Below are positions 55,910-64,000 of a stretch of 64,000 nt of DNA, in pieces. The first letter of the stretch is position 1, and each line of letters starts with the position of its first letter. This DNA comes from Blasia pusilla (Eukaryota > Marchantiophyta > Marchantiopsida > Blasiales): positions 41,664,001-41,728,000 of the forward strand of contig CM114274.1 of assembly GCA_050084515.1 (NCBI GenBank), in the 5' to 3' direction. The notes under the pieces were generated by a model that did no database searches, was not told the DNA's origin, and saw only the letters and a list, made by a program, of their open reading frames with translations. The translations under genes were made by a program, and so were the position numbers.

Positions 55910-58193
55910 CTACAAAACCAACAAATCTAAATCAAAACATCCTACTTTATAGAAACTCAACTCTCCTTGTACCTCTACTTCTACCTCTGAAGACAGATAT
56001 TTTTCTTGACTAGCAAAGATATATCTACAAGGAGCAGAACTTTTCCATAACACAACAGACTCACCCAACAAGTCCTCGTAATCAAAGGAAGGGCCTTCTA
56101 AGGCAATCCTCAAAACAACATCTAAGTATTTTGTAGACAACCTATTGCGAGATTTGCTCTTGATCATATTTTGAATGGGGAAAGCTCTCTCGCAAATAGC
56201 AGTACTCACACATTGGACTCTAGCAATATTTGCTAAAATCAACAAGTTTGAAAACTTACATTGCAAAGAGGGACTCCAACTTACCATAGCCCATAGGTCC
56301 CTAAAGTTGCGATCCTTCCACTCTATAGTATCCAACAGTTTGAAAGACTGAAACTCTTGTTTCACAATAGGAGAGTTAATCAAAACACGTTGCAACTGAC
56401 CTCTAAGAGGTAATTGGGCTCCAAAGAAACCACGCAAATCATCTAAATCTTTAGAGCCCCAGCTATTCAATCCCACCTGTCTAGAAGGCATGTGTAAGGG
56501 GTTTAGAATTTTCATTGCACCAATAGGATGGTTATCTCGAAATCGATCTTGCAAAGCTGAACATACACTTTCAGAAAACCTTTTTTGAAAGAATAATGCA
56601 GCCTCCAGATCCCTATCTGTGCGATCTCAAGACATCTCTATACTATGGAACATTTTACCCTTTATCTCAGACTGTAAACGTCGAAGAGAGCCACCCGGAG
56701 GCCCAAAATCAGGTAAAATGTGATAACCTGTATCTTCAGAGAAGGTTGATGCATTCAAGTCATGTGTTTCCATCACAAAATTCATAGTGATGGAAGCTAT
56801 CTCAGAATTAACAATGCTTCCTATAGTGCTAACATCCACAAACTTGTACTGGAAAATCTTGCTCAAATTTGCAAGCATGGAAAGGATATCAACTAAAAAA
56901 TATAAGTGATAATCATTTGGAATGATCTTAACTTGTTAAATAAATGAGGAGCATTCCCATCATCCTCCAAAGGATAAATTTCCCTAAAATAAATCAACAC
57001 CGATTCTAGAGAATCACATAATGTGGAAACGGCTTGCCATCGAGATAACCAACGTATTTTATGGTATCTCTTCATCACTCGCTTGGAATCATTGAACTTT
57101 TCCTGCAAAGTGGACAAAAGTGTTCTCCTTTTGGAGGACCTCTTCAAGTAATCAGCAACAGAATTGAGAATGGAATCCACTTCACTAGAGATTGCCTTGC
57201 AATCAACAACTTTCGCAGTAGACAAAGCAGCAAGATTTGTCCTATGAGCGACACAATGAACAGATAGAATATAGGGGTTCACCTTTTGCTTCATTTGTGA
57301 AGCTACCCCTTCTGGCTACCTACCATTGTCGAGGCACCATCAGAGCCAAAGGCAACCATTTTGGAGAATTCCAACCCTCCATCCTTGATGAGTTGCAGCA
57401 ACATTTCAGTAATAACGTTTGAAGACTTTGACTCACACTGAAGTAATCCGAGAAAACAACACTCTGCCTGTCCGTCTTCAATGAAAGTGGCAAACACAAC
57501 TAAATGACCAGTAATAGATATGTCTATGGACTCATCAATCATAATACCAAAAAAGGGAGAAGCCTGAACTCTTGAAAGAGTTCTTCTTAGCAAGACTTGG
57601 CTGATGAAATAAGACATTTCGCTGCAACTCCTTTCATCATGATAAAGATCTCTTGTAATAGGTGCGTTTACAGAAAGCAATAACTTACACGGATTGGGAA
57701 ATTTCAGAAATGGCATAGCCTCCTTCGCAAGGAAGTATGCACACTTGAACAATGTTAGGAGGGCTACTTCACAGGTCCGGTTTGTGGTCGCAATGGCCTT
57801 GGGCATCGACTTCTTACCTCTATTAGCAGCCCATGAGAGCTTGATATGCTCATTGGACTTGGCGTGGTCAATGAACGCAGAGACTTTGCAATTAATTGCC
57901 CCATCTTTAGCAAAAGCACTCTTCCCCTTCCCCTTCCTACAGACTTTATAGAAAATCCTACCAAGACCTGAATCATAATCGATCCAATCATACATTGAGT
58001 ACCACACATCCTTCCACGCAATGCAAACTTTTTCAGGTAAGGATCCACTACTACTTGACGTAGGTTGTTCAACTTTATCATCGGATGAGCCAGATAATGC
58101 AAGAATATCAGGCACATCGTTTCGAGGTCCCTTATCTAAGAATGAACTCATCGTCTTTTGTCTCTTGGCCATTATAACCAATAAACTAGACAC
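55910..58193 (-). pseudogene. hAT-superfamily transposase, copy 2 (frameshifted)
   Basis: The N-terminal ORF 58193-57303 contains MAKRQKTMSSFLDKG (a start typical of this transposase type; that Met is at about 58169). It then has AWKDVWYSMYDWIDY and IFYKVCRKGKGKSAFAKDG, and the core with FFGIMIDESIDIS and FGSDGASTMVGS (catalytic Asp residues). It continues in 57294-56893 (CVAHRTNLAALSTAKVV, RYHKIRWLSRWQAV), 56878-56627 (VDVSTIGSIVN) and 56554-55910, which holds the dimerisation domain (LLILANIARVQCVSTAICER). At least three lesions (near 57300, 56885 and 56600) break it. About 70% identical to copy 1 by eye, so they are separate insertions of one family, oriented tail to tail. Confidence 0.9.
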
Positions 58194-58199
58194 GCGTGT

Positions 58200-60240
58200 G
58201 GATCAATTTGTCTAAATAAACCCTAAATCAGACAACATTTACAGAAGCAAATTCACACCAAAGGCTTGTGCAAAGCTAGTACAGAGAGGTAGCTATGGAA
58301 GAAATGCAACATGCGTAGATCTCCGAAAGCTTCAAACTCATTCCCCAAGAAGATTTCCAAATAGTGGAAGGAGGACTTCCAAATAGTGGGCACTAGGTAG
58401 GGCCTGAGCGGTTCTCGAGGAGTCAGAAACTCAACCGAATCTGCATAGTAACAAAAATTGAGAACAAAAATTGAGAACGATTGAGCAGAGTCACAAAGCT
58501 GCGCAAACACGGAAGAGATGCCGGAACTTTAGAACTTCCTTAGAGCCGGACTGTCATGAAGATGGGCAGCTAAGAGAGAAGGCACCGCTTCCGAGTCCAG
58601 GAGAACAACCTACGGAGTCACGGAGCCCAACCTGGAGAACAGCCTAGTCCCAAGCTCAACGAAGCTAAGGCTTTGTAATGAAGAGCAGTTGCACCTAGAC
58701 GTGGAGCTCCCAAAATCCAAAACTTCATAACTACAAACACGAGTTGTGGATTTGGGGAGCCAATGTAGAAGAGCAACAAACTGAAGACAGTCTACAGAGC
58801 AGAGAGAAAATAAGTTGTGAAGCGCACATACATGCTACACACATACAAACTCGCAGAGTCTAAGAGAAGACAACGTGCTTCAATGCAGGTTTGTTGTGGA
58901 TTGCTTCGAAGTCAGCAATGAGAAAACGATGATCAGCTGTGGAGAGGGAGGAGTCTAGACTCCAGAGCGTAGCAAAAATGTGTGCATCGTCGAGCATCAA
59001 CGGAGTCGGGTCCTTCTGGGAGAATCAGAGCTGCGGAGAGACAAGTACTTGGAGTCTGGGGAGCAACAAACTGAGTAGAGTATCTGTGTTGCGCAACTGA
59101 GCGAGTATCAGCGTCGCCGAGCAGAAATGGAGTCGAAACTTTCGGATCCTTCGGGGAGAGGTAAAGCTGCGGGCCGTGCCGGGAGTTGGGGAGAGAGCAG
59201 CGAGCGGAGTGGGGAGAGAGTAGCAGATCAAAAAGAATCACGAACAGAATCGAAGCTATGGAGAGTGCGGGCACTGCGGGGAGTTGGAGCCTCGGACTTT
59301 CGGAGTCGGGGAGAGGTTAGAGGAGTCGGGGAGAAAATAGTGAGGAATGAGCTCATGAGGGCTTGGTCTGAGGGTACTACCCCATGGCCCCACATGCTTG
59401 TCACCCAGCGGCCCCAGCCATGTCGCCTCTGCCTTCCCGTCTTGGCCCTCCGGAATTTTCTGTTGAAGCTGTTAGATTTGAGTCGAACGGCTAGGAGAAA
59501 GAGCAACGGGCTAGGGTTTGAAATCCTTCCCCCAAATTTGACGGTGACGATCTGCTATGCTCATCCAACCATCAGCTGTCTCCTCCAATCCCCCCTTGCC
59601 ACATAAGCCTTAATATAGCCGGCCATCAAAATTCAAATCGGCACTATTCCGGGAGGCTCATTGTAGGGAGTCGTCGGTTTCTGCTGATTTCAGACGGACG
59701 GACGGCTATATTCCGACAACTCTCTGCCGGAATGGAGATACTTTCTGTCATTCCTCTAGTAGCACCGTCACTTGCCGGATTGGCCTTGTCACTCACCGGA
59801 AACCCTACCGGAACTTTGCTGACCCAAACGGAAAATCACAAAAATTGCCGGCTAGCACTACTTGCGACCCCGGATCTGTGAAAAAATTGCGCTAGTCGCG
59901 TCACCCTTGACTCCTTCCACGATCTTTATGCTTCCTTCTGTTGGTCTCCTCCAATGTCCTTGGACCTCGAGCACGCCGCCTTATGCGACCCTGATCCTTC
60001 CCCTTCCTAGGCACGCGGTTGTATGTGCCGCGAGTCTGAGCCCTACGCTCCTAGACTACAACTTTGGACTGTCCAAGTTCCTTTCAACTTCCACGAATCC
60101 CTTACAGCGGCGCTCGTGGCTCCGACTATAGGCTTGTAACTCATGTCTCCCGACTCCGTAACCCTTAGGACCCGTGCCCCGTGCCCGTAACCTAACCCTA
60201 GCCCTAGGCGGCTATAACCTAACTCTAGCTGACTTTACTT
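58200..60240. other. No gene recognised; purine-rich sequence
   Basis: 58.5-59.4 kb is rich in ggagtc, cggagc and gagag words on the + strand and may be the 5' flank of the minus-strand hAT copy. ORFs at 58.93-59.61 kb overlap on both strands and reflect this composition. 59.64-59.87 kb has many gccgga words like those at 55.5 kb. Confidence 0.45.
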
Positions 60241-61075
60241 GATAGCCCCACGATGGCTGCAAGACCTAAAAGCTCCTTTCCCTCTCCTTCTTGACACATT
60301 TTCTCGCATACACTTGATGCCACACTTCCCCTACACTTTGCTACTCTCCTCTGTCATCGTGCAAGAACAAAATCTAAGAAAAATGGCAGCGCTTCCGCGC
60401 ACATCCTCTTGACCAGAAAAAAGATGGCACAACGCGACACCTGCGTCTGTAATGCCTCCCCATCGAGGCAACTTCCTTGCCTACCTGCAACCAATAAATT
60501 CCATGCCCCCCATCTTGCTTCAAAATCCGCTCCTACTTTCCTTGACCCTAGGAGCTCCTTAGCTCGTTGCACACATGGCGCCATTAAGGTGACTCCCACC
60601 TTCTTGGTAGGTACCTTCTCCATATCCTCTTAATTACGTAGTTGTGACAACCTGGCCCTGGTGCAGCTTCTTTTCTAAGGTAAGCCACACACTCCTTCCC
60701 CCCGCCCCTTGATCGGCACCCTCCCCTATGGAGTTGCCCGGATCCCACACTCCAGGATCGCTACTTTTGCCCGTTCGTGCTCCCTTCCAAGCTTTCTTCT
60801 ACTCCCAACCACACCTATACCAAACTGCCTCGTTTATAGGACTGATCGCGTATGTATGCCCTAATGGAGCCCTAATCTAGTTAGCTACAAACTAACTCTA
60901 TACCTATCCGCATTTTCCTTGGTAGACCCCGGCGGCTATGTGACCTCAAGTTCTATCTCTTCTCTTCCTGACTACTCGAGATACTCATTTGCAATTGTGA
61001 GCCGCCACACCCAGCGTCACACTAAGCCATTGTCCCTTGTCAACCCACCGAAAGAAGATCTGAGAAAAATGGATA
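60240..61075. repeat. Two diverged copies of the 34.8-kb pyrimidine-rich repeat
   Basis: 60240-60430 (ggctgcaagacc, cttcttgacaca, aaaatctaagaaaaatgg) and 60940-61075 (gcggctatgtgacc, cttcctgactac, gatctgagaaaaatggat) align with 34790-34985. The second copy runs directly into the LTR-like segment at 61075. Both may be parts of retroelement termini. Confidence 0.45.
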
Positions 61076-61510
61076 GAATTCTACCTATGTAGAGTTCTAT
61101 CGCATCGACGGCATAAGGAGTCAGCAGGTTGTTTGGATGTAACTTTGTTTTGAGATGTTAGATGAAGTTGGCAACAAGTCTGTTGGGTTAGGAACGTCAT
61201 TTATGGCCATTTTCCTATTTTGGTTATAGTCCGTCAAGTGATTGATTGAGTGAGTCAACGGTCACCCGTTAACCTATGCACGTAGGTTATTGTTGGGAGG
61301 GCTATTTTTGGGTTATAAGAATGAGAGAGATGGCTTTTCTAAAGCCATCTTTCACTTGCTGAGCCTTAGGAGCACCTCTCTTACATAGACGTGTATGGAT
61401 GTGTAGGAGTTAGGATGCTAGCGTTCGGATTCCCTAATTACGGAGGGTGAATGTGGTTTGAGATGCCGATGTAGATTCACGAATGGAGTTTTAGGTCGGG
61501 TGAGTTGTTT
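61075..61510 (+). repeat. LTR-like segment of the methyltransferase-element family (inverted copy)
   Basis: Reverse complement of the LTR at 38640-39131 over blocks gtagagttctatcgcatcga, gagtcaacggtcacccgtta, gatggcttttctaaagccat, gccttaggagcacctctctt and gagatgccgatgtagatt. Its outer end is truncated or mutated. It forms a large inverted repeat with 61530-61845. Confidence 0.65.
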
Positions 61511-61529
61511 TTACTACTTAGATCTTACA

Positions 61530-61845
61530 TGAGAAAGATGGCTTGAGAAAACCATCTTTTTCACTCTTACATCCTTGGGAAGAGCCAAAGGGCTCTTCCC
61601 CCAAAAATAACCCTCCCAACGGTAATGTACATGCATAGGTTACCAAGTGACCGTTGACTCGGTCAATGAATCACCTGAAAAACTAAAACCAAAATAGGAA
61701 AATTGTCATAAACAACATTCTAGACGCAACTGATCTATCGCCAATTTCATCAGACATCTCAAAACGAAGTTATACGTGAGTAGCTCATTGACTCTCTATG
61801 CCGTCGACGAGATAGAATTCTACCTACGTCAAGATAAGATGTGAT
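61530..61845 (-). repeat. LTR-like segment of the methyltransferase-element family
   Basis: Same orientation as 38755-39131: gagaaagatggcttgag, gggaagagccaaagggctct, cgttgactcggtcaatgaat, cctacgtcaagataagatgt. It is separated from the inverted copy by only about 20 bp, so the two face each other head to head. Confidence 0.65.
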
Positions 61846-61849
61846 ATCT

Positions 61850-63225
61850 TTCCGTTCTAGTTTTTTCTTCTTTTCCCTTTTTTCCTAGAAAACTATATTA
61901 TTCTTTATTTAGATTTTTCAATTATTTTAATAGTTTGGGGTGTGTTATGCCGATGGAAAGCGCGGAGAGATGGTGCTTGGTGTTATCACAAACATACCAA
62001 TTCCGCAATAGATTTCAAGGAGACAAATTGAATTACATAAGAACACGTCTCCGATGTAAGCACCGTTGTTTGATTTCTTATTTCCATCTCTCCATTGATG
62101 CCTTCCATGCCAATTTTATAGTATGTAGATATACTGTAATCACGCATTCTCCCTTGACCTTGCACAGACTACCTATTTTGCCAAATCCTAAAGATTTGAG
62201 CGAGTTTCAAAAATTGATGCGTGCAAACGCACGAAAAAAAAGGTGAGCTTCTTGTAAAGAAATTTTAGAACAAAAACTATTATTGACCATGAATTCCCCC
62301 TCGAAAAATCTCCAACATAAGTTCACTTCATTTCCAAACTTCCACCTTATGTAGCGATGACTTCTTCTTCTTCTTTTTTAAATGATGACTTCTTTCTTTT
62401 TTCTTAAATGCACGCACTATTCCTGATTTCCCATTCCCGGAATCCTATCGATATACATAATTTCCAAAAGGTTCTACGTGGCAAAGCCCAAAACAAAAAC
62501 GTGTTGTTCGCGTTGATAAATTGGAAGATCTCAAAGAAAAAAAAGAGGGCATAGTGTGGAGAGTATAGAAAACGACGGAAAATTCCTCATGTTCAAGTTG
62601 AGCACTTTTTGGTTCTAACCATTCCAAATATGGAGCTTCCAACTATTGGGAGTGAATTCGTAAGGTATATATATTCCTCATCACTCAAACCCATTCATTG
62701 TTTAATCTGATTTGTATGTGAACCTATTCTTTATAAATTGAGCGTTTTTAAATTTTTAGGGCTTCCAATGAAGCAATGGTGGGAAAAAATCAAGAATCTC
62801 ATCTTCAATCTATAGAGAGCATTTATGTATCGCCTATCTGAGTTACCTAATTGTGCACTCCATGAAGCTATCGACCATGCATCCACAATCAGGCCATGAA
62901 CTCATGTAACACCAGGAGTTGAGTTACCTACCATTCCTACTATTTTGGGTGACGAAAAAATGATCAACAATTCGAGGGTTGTTCCCCATGTTGGAAATGA
63001 AGTAAGGTCAAGAGAAGTTCTTGTGTCTTCTACCATTAATGGAATTGTGTTACCTCCACAAAGTGCCACTACACTAAATGCTTATGCTATTCATCCATTA
63101 TCTACTTTTGATAGGGTTGTAAGGAGAAATGCATTACTCAATCTTGCAAGGAGCTCAAATTTCCAAGAAAGTGATATTAGGAAGTTGCAATTACAAGGGA
63201 GTTTGAATCGTATTAGCTGATGACA
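61850..63225. other. No gene recognised upstream of the Helitron region
   Basis: ORFs at 61935-62246 (+) and 62945-63220 (+) have no recognised domain. The second is in the same direction as the Helitron Rep region that follows and may be its N-terminal part (NGIVLPPQSATTLNAYAIHP). The first ends LMRANARKKR, basic like Helitron N-termini, but that is weak. Confidence 0.4.
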
Positions 63226-64000
63226 TACATTGGGTTCTATGACAAAGATATGCCTATTATGTCGTGCCTTGCATTGGAAGTATGAAAAGATCCAAGGTTC
63301 AAAGTTTAGTAGGTCACGGTATAGCACGTCTTGTGGCCATGGGAGAATAGAATTACCCCTCTTGAAATAATCTCCTCCATTCTTGAAATTTTTATTTCAG
63401 ATGTAAGTCCTAGAAGTCTCCATTTTCTAACACATGCTTAAGCTTACAATTCAGCTATTCAATTTGTATCTATTGAAGTACATATGAGTGAACAAATTGG
63501 TGGTTCTAGGCACTTTAAGGTCCAAGGTGGCATCTTTCATTCTATTGACCCTTACATCTTGATATAGGGGGCCATACCCAATTTGCTCAATTCTACATTC
63601 ATGATATTGCGAATGAATTGGAGAATCGTGAAAGAGTTATGTATAGATCTTTTGATCTTAATATAGACATCTTGAAAGGGCTACAAGACATGTTACATCA
63701 ATGCAATCCATATGTGAAGATCTTTCGTCTTATGGCATATGAAGCAAGTGATCTTAATATGCGGATCATCCTCAAGGCAAGTAAAAGAGCTCTCGATGCA
63801 AAGCGTTATTACTTACCAACTCCTTCTGAGATAACTCCTATTTTTATGGGTGATGGAAGTGAACATGTTGACCATTCTGATATAATTGTATGACTGCATG
63901 GAGGGGAAGACACGCGTATATCCAACCTGAATAAATCATATATTCCATTACACTTTGTTTTGTTGTTTATCTATGGTGAAGCGAGGTGGCATCCAGGAAT
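63226..64000 (+). pseudogene. Helitron Rep/helicase-like protein, 5' part, runs off the window
   Basis: Reading the + strand across a few frameshifts and stops gives LCRALHWKYEKIQGSKFSRS, CGHGRIELPLLE, AYNSAIQFVSIEVHM and GGSRHFKVQGGIFHSIDPYI. Next come HTQFAQFYIHDIANELENRE and MLHQCNPYVKIFR (ORF 63618-63893), then SDIIV and LHGGEDTRISNLNKSYIPLH. This is the conserved N-terminal block before the rolling-circle Rep domain of plant Helitrons. Stops occur near 63438, 63567 and 63891. The Rep HUH motif and Pif1-type helicase would lie beyond 64000. Confidence 0.85.

Noticed and set aside
59127-59606. 159-codon + strand ORF rich in Gly, Arg, Ser and Glu
   Set aside because: Encoded by purine-rich repeats, with open antisense frames over the same region and no domain.

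Overview
The window looks like nuclear DNA of a plant. It has intron-type splice signals, AATAAA signals, large AT-rich gene-free stretches, and plant-style Ty3/gypsy, hAT and Helitron elements. I cannot name the species. A non-flowering land plant (bryophyte, lycophyte or fern) is my best guess, mostly from the unusual retroelement described below; this is inference. No rRNA, CRISPR, prokaryotic operon or complete tRNA gene is visible.

Left part (1-20.7 kb): the only convincing host genes are a small family of secreted, cysteine-rich proteins. There are three intact single-ORF genes: 870-1487 (-), 11882-12451 (+) and 18206-18787 (+). One further copy is a pseudogene (6852-7406, -) and one is a duplicated 3' fragment (35-441, -). 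All share a signal peptide, a basic Cys-rich domain and an acidic C-terminal domain. The intact genes also share a 5' leader with a likely intron (donor in a cggggtgagtt context). A recurrent 3' flank motif is present too. The two + strand genes are recent duplicates whose similarity extends into promoter and 3' flank. Between the genes I see mostly featureless DNA with several perfect hairpins, plus an inverted copy of the 3' UTR of the 11882 gene.

Middle (20.7-42.9 kb): an AT-rich, gene-free block (20.75-24.1 kb) is followed by a decayed minus-strand Ty3/gypsy-like element (about 24.15-30.53 kb). Its coding order is gag (with zinc knuckle), retropepsin, a C5-cytosine DNA methyltransferase of DNMT3-like motif order, reverse transcriptase, RNase H remnant and PHD finger. 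This methyltransferase-bearing retroelement is the most interesting item in the window. A second copy (39.13-41.69 kb) has lost about 3.8 kb between its 3' end and gag. LTR-like pieces of the same family lie at 34.99-35.35, 38.64-39.13, 61.08-61.51 and 61.53-61.85 kb. Scrambled hAT fragments and a gypsy protease relic lie in between.

Right part (42.9-64 kb): a second, unrelated Ty3/gypsy element (minus strand) is bounded by two near-identical LTRs of about 1.2 kb. Next come two hAT-type transposase genes in convergent orientation, both frameshifted. Each is followed directly by a conserved structured module: a 12-bp hairpin with compensatory changes, then a tRNA-like stretch. At the right edge the replication-protein region of a Helitron enters and runs off the window. 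The mobile elements all appear inactivated; the secreted-protein genes look like the only host genes under selection.
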